Source of the DNA: Lachnospiraceae bacterium
Lineage (GTDB): Bacteria > Bacillota > Clostridia > Lachnospirales > Lachnospiraceae
NCBI GenBank assembly: GCA_017396145.1
Contig: JAFQMS010000040.1
Coordinates: forward strand, 62,001-126,000
Length of the DNA: 64,000 bases
Reading direction: 5' to 3'
Below the pieces are notes generated by a model. It was not told the DNA's origin, did not search any database, and was given only the letters and a program-made list of their open reading frames with translations. A program made the translations under genes and the position numbers. How positions within the stretch are numbered: position 1 is the first letter of the stretch; each line of letters opens with the position of its first letter. This document shows positions 55,143 to 64,000 of the stretch, in pieces.

Positions 55143-56123
55143 TTACCATTCTCCAATAATTCTTATCTCTGGTTCTAAATGTACTCCAAACTTTTCAAAA
55201 ACAACTTCATCTACATGCTTCATCACCTGCATAACATCCGCTGAAGTTCCATTGTTATCATTAACCACAAAACCACAATGCTTTGGTGATACACATACTC
55301 CTCCAGCCCTGTATCCCGCCAGTCCTGCATCCATAATTAGTTTTCCTGCAAAATATCCCTCTGGTCTTTTAAATGTGCTACCTGCACTTGGATATTCAAG
55401 TGGTTGTTTTTCTCTTCTAAGACCATTAAACTCATCCATCTTAGCTTTTATCTCATTGTATTCACCAACTTCGAATTTCATGTCCACTTTAGTAACAATA
55501 AGATTTTTATCCATAATCAGACTATGTCTGTAACCAAAATTCATTTCCTCATTAGATAATTCATATTCATTTCCCTGCTCATCTATTGCATACACTTTTT
55601 CAACAACATCTGCCATCTGACCCCCATAGGCCCCGGCATTCATTGTTATTGCACCGCCTAGCGTCCCCGGAATTCCTGATGCAAACTCAAACCCTTTAAG
55701 TTCTCTGTCAAGAAGTTCTTTAGCTAGTTTTGAAAGCATAATTCCTGCTCCGGCGCTAACTTTAACTTTTGTTACTTCTGATACTTTCGCCAATTCTTTA
55801 TCTTCTAAATCCGCCGTAGCCATTTCCATACTATTCTTATGAAATACCACATCATCCATAGTGCGATATAACTTGATTATCACACCATCTATTCCATCAT
55901 CTGATACCAAAAGATTACTTCCCTTACCTATAATATAGTAAGCCTCGTCATTCTCCTGACAAATTCTGATTATCTCTTTTATGGTCATCTCATCTTTAGG
56001 TGTAATCAACACCTTTGCAGGACCACCAGTTTTAAAAGTAGTGTGCGCACTCATAGGTTCGTTATATTTAACATTATCACGGCCTGCGGCCTGTTCGATT
56101 TTCTCAAAAAACTCTTTATTCAA
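55143..56123 (-). CDS. murB: UDP-N-acetylenolpyruvoylglucosamine reductase MurB
   Basis: A 326-residue FAD enzyme of peptidoglycan precursor synthesis, type II. It has the FAD-binding YYIIGKGSNLLVSDDG and GIPGTLGGAITMNAGAYGG, then the substrate-side YPSAGSTFKRPEG with the proton-donor serine. It reduces UDP-GlcNAc-enolpyruvate to UDP-MurNAc. The start is a TTG (56121-56123), with GGTGG upstream; no in-frame ATG fits better. Confidence 0.94.
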   Translation of the reverse strand: MNKEFFEKIEQAAGRDNVKYNEPMSAHTTFKTGGPAKVLITPKDEMTIKEIIRICQENDEAYYIIGKGSNLLVSDDGIDGVIIKLYRTMDDVVFHKNSMEMATADLEDKELAKVSEVTKVKVSAGAGIMLSKLAKELLDRELKGFEFASGIPGTLGGAITMNAGAYGGQMADVVEKVYAIDEQGNEYELSNEEMNFGYRHSLIMDKNLIVTKVDMKFEVGEYNEIKAKMDEFNGLRREKQPLEYPSAGSTFKRPEGYFAGKLIMDAGLAGYRAGGVCVSPKHCGFVVNDNNGTSADVMQVMKHVDEVVFEKFGVHLEPEIRIIGEW

Positions 56124-56207
56124 AGCACTTTACCACCAATTATAGAATATATGAACCTAAAAATATCTCATTGATATCTCATTAAAAATATCACTACAAC
56201 TTAATAT

Positions 56208-56219
56208 GTTGTTAACAAC
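56208..56219. promoter_or_regulatory. Palindromic operator-like site at the murB promoter
   Basis: GTTGTTAACAAC, a perfect 12-bp palindrome, overlaps the expected transcription start of the murB promoter. Confidence 0.5.
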
Positions 56220-56226
56220 CTTACTT

Positions 56227-56255
56227 ATCATACAATAGGAAATAACTTAATTCAA
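56227..56255 (-). promoter_or_regulatory. Promoter of murB
   Basis: TTGAAT (56250-56255), a 17-bp spacer and TATGAT (56227-56232) on the minus strand, about 100 bp upstream of the TTG start. Confidence 0.7.
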
Positions 56256-56359
56256 CCAAAAAAACACTGAAAAATAAAGGGAATTTGCATTTTTGTTGAT
56301 TTCCAACAATTAGAATTTAGAATTTAACTTTTAATTATCGAAAATGCATATTGAATGAA

Positions 56360-56406
56360 AAAGAGACTATCCTTATATACAATGTATGTATAGGAATAGT
56401 CTCTTT
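56360..56406 (-). terminator. Intrinsic terminator of the cysteine-rich protein gene
   Basis: Arms of about 17 bp (starting AAAGAGACTAT at 56360, matched to 56406 with two mismatches), followed on the minus strand by TTTTTCATTC. It lies about 80 bp after the stop codon. Confidence 0.85.
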
Positions 56407-56486
56407 AACCAATTATATTTTACTAAATCAATAATACTATTACTTGTCAAGTTTATGCCTTGGCTTTTTATTTGTTTGTATTATTC

Positions 56487-59400
56487 TTACTTGGTACTAA
56501 AACTCTTTACATCACTCCATGCAGAATATAAAGTGTTTCCCGTTATTTTCTTGTATGCTCTTACCTTATAATAATAAGTTGTTTTAGTCTTCAAACCAGT
56601 ATTCTTATATGTTGTTGCGCTTACAGTTGCAACCTTTGTATATGTTCCATTCTTACTCGTAGCCCTGTAAACTTCATATCCTGTCACACCAACACAAGCA
56701 TCCCATTTGAAACTAGTATATGTGGTAGAACTTCCAACATATTTCACATTTTTAACCTGAGACGGTCTTATATAGAAATTAATCTTCTTTGTTCCGCCGT
56801 ATATGCCTCTACCCGTTATTGTAATAGTTGCCTGTCCCGGATTTTTAAAGTTACTATATGTAACTTTATAATCTTTCCAGTTTGTTAATGTTACTGTTTT
56901 GCCTAGAGCAGTGCCTTTTACCGTTACCACCGGCTTTATATAATCTCCAGTGTATGTAAATGTTGGCTGAGATATTGTTGCACTAAATTTACTTATATCT
57001 ATTGGTCTGATTGTAAAATTAAGTTGTATCTCGCCTGCATAATTTCCCCTGCCTGTCACTATAATAGTTGCAGTTCCATGATTTTTAAAATTCTTGTAAG
57101 TAACCTTGTAGTCCTTCCAATTAGTTAATGTAACTGTTTTACCATTCACTGTTCCTTTCACTGTTACTACTGGTTTAATATAATCTCCAGTATAGGCAAA
57201 AGATGGCTGAGATATCGTAGCAGTAAATTTACTTAAATCTTTAGGTGTAATACTAAAGGATTTCTCTACTACTGTACTGTATTTACCCTTAAATGCTACT
57301 TTTACTTTATATGTACCCGCATTAATCATTCCTGACGGATAAGTTACTGTATAATCTGTACCCTTAACAAGTACTTTTCCCTTTGAATCCTTAACTGTTA
57401 CCGAAGGAGTATGCGCTTTACCGTCATATAAATACTTAGTTGCAGATAGGTTAACCGATGCGATCTTGTTAATAGTTTGTTGCGATTTTTTACTTGTACA
57501 TCCAGAACGCGTACAGTGTTTTGACATAGTTCCGTCTGAAGATAAGGTTGCTGCTTTATCCACAGTATAGGAATCCGAATAACTATGTCCAAGTTTATTT
57601 ATCACCGTTTTTGAAGCATCTATAACCTTTTTTCCATTAGAGTCTTCAAAACATTTAGAACATTTATCACATTTCCAATGTTCAATGTTACCATTTGCAG
57701 TACATGTCGCTGCCTTTGCCTTCACGACTTTTGGACTGCATACGTGTTTATCGTATCCACAATCCGAACAAATATCCCCAACAAAATTATGATTAGCAGT
57801 TTCTATATGGTCATTATTATTTCCGCATATTCTCTTATGTGTTGTACCATCTACACTTTGCCATTTTCCAAAACTATGTCCTAATGCGTCCGAATTAAGT
57901 CTGTTAGTATTACGAAGTATTGTTGCACCATTATCTACAGAAATCTGTCCACAATCCTTACACTTCAAGTGGGCAACTTGTCCTTTACTTGTACATGTTA
58001 CTGTTGCCTGACAAACCTCCCAGTCATGAGGTAGTTTTGGTGTTGCAGTGCTTCTCGTTAAAACAGTCCAACATTTAGAGCACGCAAACTCTCTAGTAGA
58101 ACCCTTGCTGGTACATGTAGCAGCCACACTGTCTTTAGATACCGTTACCTTATGTACCTTTCCAGTATAATCTCTTGGTTCTACAACCTTATTGCAAACA
58201 CCACAATACTTTGCACCTATATATCCATTTTTGTCACAGCTTCCTTCAACTGATTCCTCCTGATATATGGCACTATGTGGTTCCCCTGTTATTGGTGTTG
58301 CCTGTCCATATTCCTCAACATAATTACACTTTTTGCATACATAGTCTCCTGTGTATCCAGGTTCTCCGCAGTTAGCTTCCTTAACATTAATTAACTCAAA
58401 ATCATGGTCTTCACATTCATAAGTTATTCCCTCAACTTCTACATAGAAAGTCTCCCAGTTTGCACCATCCGGTAAATCAGGCATAGTAAAATACCAATAT
58501 GCCTTTGTGTCCTCAGCGTCCGGCTCATGGTAACTAACAGTTACTCTCTCCCATGTGCCAGATGCTCCACCACCATAAGTATAAGTAACATCTACCTCTT
58601 CAAAATAGTATCCTGCTGGGTAATCTGAATATGGAGTAATCCTTACTTTAGTGCCAGGTTTTGCCGCTTGTGTATTAGCCTTGCAGTCTTTGGTTATTAC
58701 TCTGTATTTACCTGCCGGAGATGTTCCATTAGGAATGGTATAAAAGCATTCTGTACATCTTCTTTCATATGTTCCATCTTGCGTTTCAGTTGGTATATCA
58801 TACCATATAGTTTCCCATCTGTGGCATTCCTTCACATATGCCTCACATCCGTCAACCACACAGTATGCATAATGATAGTTTCTGTCAGTCTTACCTAGTG
58901 GTTCCTGATATAAGTTAATAATATAGCCTTCTTCATCTAAAATGTTACCATAATTACCATTATCCTTATGATTCTCTAAATACGCCTCATCATAAAATTC
59001 ATGTGTATGACCCTGTGGGTCTAAAGTTTGTTTTTCCTCATAGCCACATACTGTACACGCCCTTACCTGCTCTCCTTTTGTCAATATAGTAGGTTGGTTG
59101 GTTGTCTGCCACTGTCCAAAGGTGTGTTTTTCCATTTCTGCCTTGTTCTCAGCACCACATTCACACATTTCCCAGTGATATGTAACATTCTCTCCATAAT
59201 CATAGGTGTAGTCGTGTACATGAGCCTCAGGAATTACTGGTAAAATCTCTTTATCAATTACTCCACACACGATACATTTTCTCTGCTTTAACCCTTTATC
59301 CTCTTTGGTTGGTGTTGCAAGAATTGTCCATCCATCAAAAATATGTGTCTCGTTTTCAACAGTTTTAGTACAATATAAGCATTTCTTCCAATGATTTGTA

Positions 59401-61031
59401 TCATCAGTGGTATACTTATCATATTCATGCTCCACAGAAAAAGTAACTTTATCTGTTAATACATTACCCTTTTCATTTAACACTACGCAGTAAATAGTCA
59501 GTGTCGGCGCCGTACACATACCATCACTTACGCAAACTTCTAGAGTAGATGTTTTTGCCCCTTGAAAAGTGGAATCATCACCAATCTCAACTGGTTCTTG
59601 TGTATTCGGGTTTAAATAATACCATTGATACTCTGTCCCACCTACTGCTTCAACTGTAAACTCTACATATTCATTCTTACTTGCCATTGCCACCACAGAT
59701 TTAGGGTGTCTTACAATCATTGGCTTTCCATCTTTGTTCACTCCACAGATAGTACAATTGCCATCTTCTCCATATTCATGGTCATGTACTACTGGTTCAT
59801 GTTCACAATCATCAAAGCATTTATTACAAATCACACAATAATGCTCATCCCATTTCCAACCGTTTACACAATACTCGTGCTCGCATCCTGTATTCTCAGT
59901 TAAAGCAGCACAACACTGAGTGCATAACATTTCTCCTGCATCACAACATTCCTCGCAGGCTTCTACGTCATGGAAGCATGCTCCACAATCCTCACAAAAA
60001 TGGTCATCGTAATCTATGTCCTCTATACAGATTCCGTCTGTACATTCACTTTGTGCCGCGCAGCATTCCACGCAGTAGCCACAAAGCTCACATTTTTCAT
60101 TTTCATCAAAGCATGTGCCGCAATCATCACAAAAATGTTCTACAAAATCACTTGACTGGGCGCAGTACTCACCGCAAGAGCAACCTTGATCATTAGCATT
60201 ATCACGACAACAATCTTCGCACACACCACATTCAGGGCAAAAATCAACTTCAGCACAGGTTGTGCATTCTCCGCACTGGTCACAACGAAATTCGTCAGCA
60301 CAGTTATAGCAATGGTAACCCTCACCACCTCTGTCGCACCATTCTTCTACATGCTCGCCACACTCTGGACAGTGAGTTACTTCTTCAATACCACATTCTG
60401 AACATATTTTACATTCATCACAAATCTCGCCTTCTTTGCATTCATAGCAATTAGGACAATGTAAACCATAATCTACTGCACAACTGAAGCAAAAAGAACA
60501 GGATTCGCAAAATATATCCTCATATTCCCCTGAAAAACACATACCACATTCACTACATTGCATAGAACAGAATTCGCAGTGATTATCCTGATATATGTTG
60601 AATGGATGGTCAGAACACTCTGAAAGTTCTGACATACACTCACCACATTCATAGCAGTGAGTTCCCATATCTATCTGACATGTTTCACACACATTACAAC
60701 CATCGCATAACCCATCCACATGCACTCCACACATTGCGCAATGTTCTTCCCAACACTCAGGGCAAAACTCACACTCATCACATTTTTCGTCCTCTTCACA
60801 TGCTTCTAAGCAGTTAGCACAGTGATGGGCAAGATAACAATCGACAGAATCTGAGTTTTCCGAACAATGAGGTCCGCAATCGCAAAGCCAGTCATCAAAT
60901 CGATATCCTCCACAGAATTCGCATTCGGCGCCGTCATCCCACCCTGCAATTGCAGCAGATGGAACATATCCAACAACCATGGCGAATACTAATAATATAC
61001 TTAATATCCTTTTTATTGGTACATTCTTCAT
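56487..61031 (-). CDS. Large secreted cysteine-rich surface protein with Ig-like and FN3 domains
   Basis: A 1514-residue protein. A signal peptide (KRILSILLVFAMVVGYVPSA, cleavage near AIA-G) is followed by residues ~37-428 with about 83 cysteines by my count, arranged as many CxxC and HCxxC knuckles. An Ig-like stretch comes next (~430-540), then several H/W...CxxC modules (~540-1185), an MBG-like domain (~1187-1265), two ~80-residue near-repeats with YTGDYIKPVVTVKG (~1265-1424), and a C-terminal FN3 domain. No LPXTG motif or membrane anchor is seen at the end, so it may be released or held noncovalently. Its role is unknown; metal binding or adhesion are possible. AAGGAGG precedes the ATG. 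Confidence 0.85.
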   Translation of the reverse strand: MKNVPIKRILSILLVFAMVVGYVPSAAIAGWDDGAECEFCGGYRFDDWLCDCGPHCSENSDSVDCYLAHHCANCLEACEEDEKCDECEFCPECWEEHCAMCGVHVDGLCDGCNVCETCQIDMGTHCYECGECMSELSECSDHPFNIYQDNHCEFCSMQCSECGMCFSGEYEDIFCESCSFCFSCAVDYGLHCPNCYECKEGEICDECKICSECGIEEVTHCPECGEHVEEWCDRGGEGYHCYNCADEFRCDQCGECTTCAEVDFCPECGVCEDCCRDNANDQGCSCGEYCAQSSDFVEHFCDDCGTCFDENEKCELCGYCVECCAAQSECTDGICIEDIDYDDHFCEDCGACFHDVEACEECCDAGEMLCTQCCAALTENTGCEHEYCVNGWKWDEHYCVICNKCFDDCEHEPVVHDHEYGEDGNCTICGVNKDGKPMIVRHPKSVVAMASKNEYVEFTVEAVGGTEYQWYYLNPNTQEPVEIGDDSTFQGAKTSTLEVCVSDGMCTAPTLTIYCVVLNEKGNVLTDKVTFSVEHEYDKYTTDDTNHWKKCLYCTKTVENETHIFDGWTILATPTKEDKGLKQRKCIVCGVIDKEILPVIPEAHVHDYTYDYGENVTYHWEMCECGAENKAEMEKHTFGQWQTTNQPTILTKGEQVRACTVCGYEEKQTLDPQGHTHEFYDEAYLENHKDNGNYGNILDEEGYIINLYQEPLGKTDRNYHYAYCVVDGCEAYVKECHRWETIWYDIPTETQDGTYERRCTECFYTIPNGTSPAGKYRVITKDCKANTQAAKPGTKVRITPYSDYPAGYYFEEVDVTYTYGGGASGTWERVTVSYHEPDAEDTKAYWYFTMPDLPDGANWETFYVEVEGITYECEDHDFELINVKEANCGEPGYTGDYVCKKCNYVEEYGQATPITGEPHSAIYQEESVEGSCDKNGYIGAKYCGVCNKVVEPRDYTGKVHKVTVSKDSVAATCTSKGSTREFACSKCWTVLTRSTATPKLPHDWEVCQATVTCTSKGQVAHLKCKDCGQISVDNGATILRNTNRLNSDALGHSFGKWQSVDGTTHKRICGNNNDHIETANHNFVGDICSDCGYDKHVCSPKVVKAKAATCTANGNIEHWKCDKCSKCFEDSNGKKVIDASKTVINKLGHSYSDSYTVDKAATLSSDGTMSKHCTRSGCTSKKSQQTINKIASVNLSATKYLYDGKAHTPSVTVKDSKGKVLVKGTDYTVTYPSGMINAGTYKVKVAFKGKYSTVVEKSFSITPKDLSKFTATISQPSFAYTGDYIKPVVTVKGTVNGKTVTLTNWKDYKVTYKNFKNHGTATIIVTGRGNYAGEIQLNFTIRPIDISKFSATISQPTFTYTGDYIKPVVTVKGTALGKTVTLTNWKDYKVTYSNFKNPGQATITITGRGIYGGTKKINFYIRPSQVKNVKYVGSSTTYTSFKWDACVGVTGYEVYRATSKNGTYTKVATVSATTYKNTGLKTKTTYYYKVRAYKKITGNTLYSAWSDVKSFSTK
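56765..57240 (-). repeat. Two direct repeats of about 240 bp in the cysteine-rich protein gene
   Basis: The stretches at about 56765-57000 and 57005-57240 encode near-identical ~80-residue domains (TGDYIKPVVTVKGT, TLTNWKDYKVTY, ATI, TGRG). Such repeats can expand or contract. Confidence 0.8.
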
Positions 61032-61070
61032 AACACTTTGTCCTCCTTTTGGGCATAAAAAAACATAATA

Positions 61071-61079
61071 ATTTTACCA
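61071..61079 (-). promoter_or_regulatory. Possible extended -10 promoter of the cysteine-rich protein gene
   Basis: TGGTAAAAT on the minus strand, 40 bp before the start codon; no good -35. It lies just after the glucokinase terminator. Confidence 0.35.
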
Positions 61080-61094
61080 TAAATATCATAATAA

Positions 61095-61128
61095 TAAACC
61101 ACCCCTTTCTCAATTTAGGGGTGGTTTA
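61095..61128 (-). terminator. Intrinsic terminator after the glucokinase gene
   Basis: A perfect 12-bp stem (61095-61106 with 61117-61128, core ACCCCT/AGGGGT), followed on the minus strand by TTATTATG. It would separate the glucokinase unit from the cysteine-rich gene. Confidence 0.75.
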
Positions 61129-61168
61129 TGGGGTAGTATTCAAAAAACTGTTTTATTACCACTAATTC

Positions 61169-62113
61169 TTAACGTTCTAGCACCATTCTAGCACATCCGT
61201 ACATTCCTGCATCATTACCAAGTGTAGCAAGTTTAAATTCCTTACCTTTAAGCGCAAACATTACATTACTCTCGTAATACTTCTTAATTAAGTCTGTAAG
61301 AATTGTACCTGCCTTTGATACACCACCACCAATTACGAATGCCTGAGGGTCTACTACTGCAGCGATGTGAGAACATGCAAGTCCCAGATATCTTCCCAAC
61401 TGCTCAACAAGTTCATTAGCAAGAACATCTCCCTCTTTGGCAGCATCAAAAATCGCTTTTGCAGAAAGATACTGAATGTCTCTAAGTTTTGAAGGTCTGT
61501 CTGACTTAAATAAAAGTCTGTTCGCTTCTCTTACAATACCTGTTGCTGATGCAAACTGTTCAAGACAACCTCTTTTACCACATCCACAAGTATCCTCTTC
61601 TTCTGAATTAACTGTAAGGTGTCCGATTTCACCGGCAGCCCCCTTACTTCCCGCAAGAATCTTACCGTTAATAATGATTCCACCACCAACACCGGTTCCA
61701 AGAGTCATCATTACCATATTCTCATAACCTACGCCGCCGCCTTTCCACATTTCGCCAAGCGCTGCAACGTTAGCATCATTTCCAACTTTAACATTTTCAA
61801 TTCCTGTAAGTTTTTTTACCTCATCAGCAACATTGAAAATTCCCCATCCAAGATTTACACATTTTAACACTGTACCGTCTTCACATACAGGTCCCGGAAC
61901 CCCAAGTCCTATACCTGTAAGGTCTTCTAATACAATGCCCTTTTCTTCCATTGTCTGCTTAACTGCTGCTGCTATATCAGAAAGAATAAGACTTCCTCCT
62001 TCATCCTTTCTTGTGACAATTTCAAAACTGTGAATAAGTTCTTCCGCCTCTGAAAAAAGTCCAATCTTAACTGTAGTACCTCCGATGTCAACTCCAAAAC
62101 AATACTTTGCCAT
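61169..62113 (-). CDS. glcK: ROK family glucokinase
   Basis: A 314-residue ROK sugar kinase. The ATP motif is GVDIGGTTVKIGLF, the catalytic region is VGNDANVAALGE, and the zinc-binding CGCGKRGCLEQFAS is complete. It phosphorylates glucose with ATP to glucose-6-P. It is 27 bp downstream of hprK, a conserved neighbour pair in Lachnospiraceae. Confidence 0.93.
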   Translation of the reverse strand: MAKYCFGVDIGGTTVKIGLFSEAEELIHSFEIVTRKDEGGSLILSDIAAAVKQTMEEKGIVLEDLTGIGLGVPGPVCEDGTVLKCVNLGWGIFNVADEVKKLTGIENVKVGNDANVAALGEMWKGGGVGYENMVMMTLGTGVGGGIIINGKILAGSKGAAGEIGHLTVNSEEEDTCGCGKRGCLEQFASATGIVREANRLLFKSDRPSKLRDIQYLSAKAIFDAAKEGDVLANELVEQLGRYLGLACSHIAAVVDPQAFVIGGGVSKAGTILTDLIKKYYESNVMFALKGKEFKLATLGNDAGMYGCARMVLER

Positions 62114-62140
62114 AACACAATTCCTTTCTAGTCTTTATTT

Positions 62141-63070
62141 TTAATCTTCTTTCTTCCCCATATTATTAGTAACTCTGTTATATAATTCTCTGGCTGCATT
62201 GTAACCCATCTTTTTCTGTCTGTAGTTAACCGCTGCCGATTCAACAATAATTGCAAGGTTTCTACCTGGTCTGATTGGAATCTGATGACACACTATCTTG
62301 TTACCGAGAAACTCTGTGTATTGTTCATCAAGTCCAAGCCTATCATACTCTTGGTCTCTATTCCATTCTTCTAATTTAATAACAAGATTAATGGACTGAG
62401 TATTCTTAACACTTTCTACACCAAAAAGCGTCTTAACATCAATAATACCAATACCTCTAAGTTCAATAAAGTGTCTTGTTATATCTGGCGCTGTTCCAAC
62501 TAAAGTATCATCACTAACTTTCTTAATCTCAACTACATCATCTGATACAAGTCTGTGTCCTCTCTTAATCAATTCAAGGGCAGCCTCACTTTTACCAATA
62601 CCGCTTTCACCCATAATAAGAACACCTTCACCATATACATCCACAAGTACACCATGTATGGATATGCTTGGAGCAAGTTCTACATTCAGCCATCTTATTA
62701 CTTCTGCTGTAAATGAAGAAGTCTTACTTGCTGTCTTAAATACAGGAACTCCCTTAGATATGGCAAGTTTTAAAATCTCTTCCGGCACAGACATACTTCT
62801 ACAAAATACCATGCCCGGTATATTATGATTCATTAGATTTTCTAATATCTCTATGGTTTTTTCAATTCCCTGCTGTTCAAGATAGGCATTTTCAACATTT
62901 CCTATAACTTGAAGTCTTTGTGACGAAAAATAATCATAGAATCCTGCAAGTTGTAATGCCGGTCTGTTAATATCTGCTTCTGTAAGCACTATATCATCAA
63001 TAGCAACCTCAGGAGTGCAATTAATAAGTTCCATTTTCTCAACAAGTTTAACAAGCTTAACTGATTTCAT
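62141..63070 (-). CDS. hprK: HPr kinase/phosphorylase
   Basis: A 309-residue bifunctional enzyme. Walker A is GESGIGKSEAALEL, followed by HRLVSDDVVEI; the signature region RGIGIIDVKTLFGVESV is complete. It phosphorylates HPr at Ser46 with ATP or pyrophosphate and reverses this, controlling carbon catabolite repression. The ATG at 63068-63070 follows GGAGG. The HPr-like protein encoded about 9 kb away keeps Ser46 and could be a target. Confidence 0.96.
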   Translation of the reverse strand: MKSVKLVKLVEKMELINCTPEVAIDDIVLTEADINRPALQLAGFYDYFSSQRLQVIGNVENAYLEQQGIEKTIEILENLMNHNIPGMVFCRSMSVPEEILKLAISKGVPVFKTASKTSSFTAEVIRWLNVELAPSISIHGVLVDVYGEGVLIMGESGIGKSEAALELIKRGHRLVSDDVVEIKKVSDDTLVGTAPDITRHFIELRGIGIIDVKTLFGVESVKNTQSINLVIKLEEWNRDQEYDRLGLDEQYTEFLGNKIVCHQIPIRPGRNLAIIVESAAVNYRQKKMGYNAARELYNRVTNNMGKKED

Positions 63071-63115
63071 ATATTTCCTCCAATTCAAAGCATTCCATAA
63101 TTAATAGTTCATAAT

Positions 63116-63796
63116 CTAATTACCAAGTAATCTTTTTCTAATGCTTTGCATCTCTATATCCGTTTCATAAATGTTATCTGCACACTTTTTCAAATCATCA
63201 ATTATGGTTATAGGCGCATTATCCATTTTTTTATAATGAATCTGGTGTTCAAGGCTTGCCCAAAAGTCCATGGCTATGGTTCTAATTTGAACCTCTACCT
63301 TCATTATTTGTTTTCTGTCCGAAAGGAATACCGGAACCTCTACAACAAGATGAAGACTTCTATATCCATTTTCCTTCGGTGTCTTAATATAATCTTTCAT
63401 CTTAATCAAAGTTATATCGTCCTGCAAAGTAAGCATATTAGCAATAGCATAAATATCGTCGATAAATGAACACACAACCCTGATACCTGCAATATCATGC
63501 ATATCATTAAGAAGAGTATCCATATTCATATCCATTCCCTTGCGATTAATCTTCTCGTAAATAGAACGGGGAGTCTTTATTCTTGATTTTATACTATTAA
63601 TAGGATTTCTCTGCCTTTTTGTTGACATTTCATCGTTAAGATTTTCCAGTTTTGTCTGCACTTCTTTAATAGCGCATCTGTACATCATCATTATCTCTTG
63701 AAATCTCTGGATTCCTTCATGGGCAAATAATTTGCTCATTGACTCTTCATCCATTTGATCGTTGACAGTAGCTCCTACCAGCAACCTGCTATCCAT
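63116..63796 (-). CDS. Small alarmone synthetase (RelA/SpoT-domain GTP pyrophosphokinase)
   Basis: A 226-residue single-domain protein without HD, TGS or ACT domains. It has KSRIKTPRSIYEKINRKG, DIAGIRVVCSFIDDIY and ENGYRSLHLVVEVP, as in RelP/RelQ-type synthetases. It makes (p)ppGpp from ATP and GDP/GTP without ribosome control. It lies between valS and hprK; whether it is coupled to either cannot be told. Confidence 0.9.
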   Translation of the reverse strand: MDSRLLVGATVNDQMDEESMSKLFAHEGIQRFQEIMMMYRCAIKEVQTKLENLNDEMSTKRQRNPINSIKSRIKTPRSIYEKINRKGMDMNMDTLLNDMHDIAGIRVVCSFIDDIYAIANMLTLQDDITLIKMKDYIKTPKENGYRSLHLVVEVPVFLSDRKQIMKVEVQIRTIAMDFWASLEHQIHYKKMDNAPITIIDDLKKCADNIYETDIEMQSIRKRLLGN

Positions 63797-63849
63797 ATCC
63801 CTACCTGCCTTTGCTACTAATTATCTCTTTGTAATTATGAAATTTTTTA

Positions 63850-64000
63850 TTATTTGCTAAGTTGAGCTATTCTTTCCTTAACCTGTTCCATCATATTAGT
63901 GTACTTTTCAAGTTTTGCCTTTTCTTCATCAATCTTAGCTTGTGGAGCCTTGCTTACGAATTTTTCATTAGCAAGCATACCATTAACCCTCTTAAGTTCA
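63850..64000 (-). CDS. valS: Valyl-tRNA synthetase, C-terminal part (cut by window edge)
   Basis: The last ~50 residues of a protein, including NEKFVSKAPQAKIDEEKAKL, match the C-terminal coiled-coil arm of valyl-tRNA synthetases, which contacts the tRNA. The catalytic part lies beyond the window. The stop is TAA at 63850-63852. Confidence 0.85.
   Translation of the reverse strand, partial: ELKRVNGMLANEKFVSKAPQAKIDEEKAKLEKYTNMMEQVKERIAQLSK

Larger units (their letters stand above)
56124..56486. other. Intergenic stretch between the cysteine-rich gene and murB
   Basis: It holds the murB promoter and operator-like palindrome (56208-56255) and the terminator of the cysteine-rich gene (56360-56406). 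The AT-rich part between (about 56256-56358) shows no gene, RNA motif or repeat that I can support. Confidence 0.6.

Overview
The window looks like chromosomal DNA of a low-GC, motile anaerobe of the Clostridia, most likely family Lachnospiraceae. The basis is the SCIFF peptide with its radical SAM maturase, a DUF4364 protein, an alpha/beta-type spore protein, a sigma-D type flagellar cluster, the murB-rapZ-whiA-HPr and hprK-glucokinase blocks, and the strongly AT-rich non-coding DNA. Almost every gene lies on the minus strand; only bioY is clearly on the plus strand. I cannot name the species from sequence alone.

Layout, low to high coordinates. 1-560: the SCIFF peptide locus (scfB truncated by the window edge, scfA complete). 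589-4620: an accessory patch with an AAA/DUF4143 ATPase, an IS30-type element set in a field of short repeats, and a decayed DUF3990/DUF3791 cassette. 4600-13007: metabolism and housekeeping (PLP decarboxylase, ilvE, bioY, an MFS carrier, trpS, a metal exporter-like membrane protein, DUF4364, a TIGR01212 radical SAM protein). 13106-30399: a surface-glycan locus with GT2 enzymes, two pyruvyl transferase-like proteins, a CDP-glycerol glycerophosphotransferase-like protein, a CMP-sugar synthetase, a sialyltransferase-like protein, an acyltransferase, a MenD-like ThDP enzyme, an aldo/keto reductase and an ABC-2 exporter. 30507-36270: engB, clpX, clpP, tig, glmM and a spore protein. 36410-40184: two tandem dynamin-like GTPases. 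40299-51354: a DJ-1 protein and the late flagellar genes (fliT-like, fliS, fliD, flaG, csrA, fliW, flgL, two flgK, flgN, flgM) with sigma-D type promoters before flgM and flaG. 51406-64000: asnS, an HPr homologue lacking the catalytic histidine, whiA, rapZ, murB, a 1514-residue secreted cysteine-rich protein, a ROK glucokinase, hprK, a small alarmone synthetase and the end of valS.

How the parts fit. The glycan locus carries sugar activation, assembly and ABC export genes, which suggests a capsule or wall-linked polymer with acidic groups (sialic-like acid, pyruvyl ketal, glycerol phosphate). The flagellar block encodes filament-cap and hook-filament junction parts with their chaperones and the FlgM and FliW/CsrA checkpoints. 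hprK and the His15-less HPr suggest Ser46-based carbon signalling in the same neighbourhood.

The most unusual items are the secreted protein at 56487-61031, whose first ~430 residues contain about 83 cysteines; the tandem dynamin pair; the MenD-like enzyme inside a glycan locus; the GT2/GT32-like fusion ending in a 14-residue-repeat coiled coil; and the repeats around the IS30 element.
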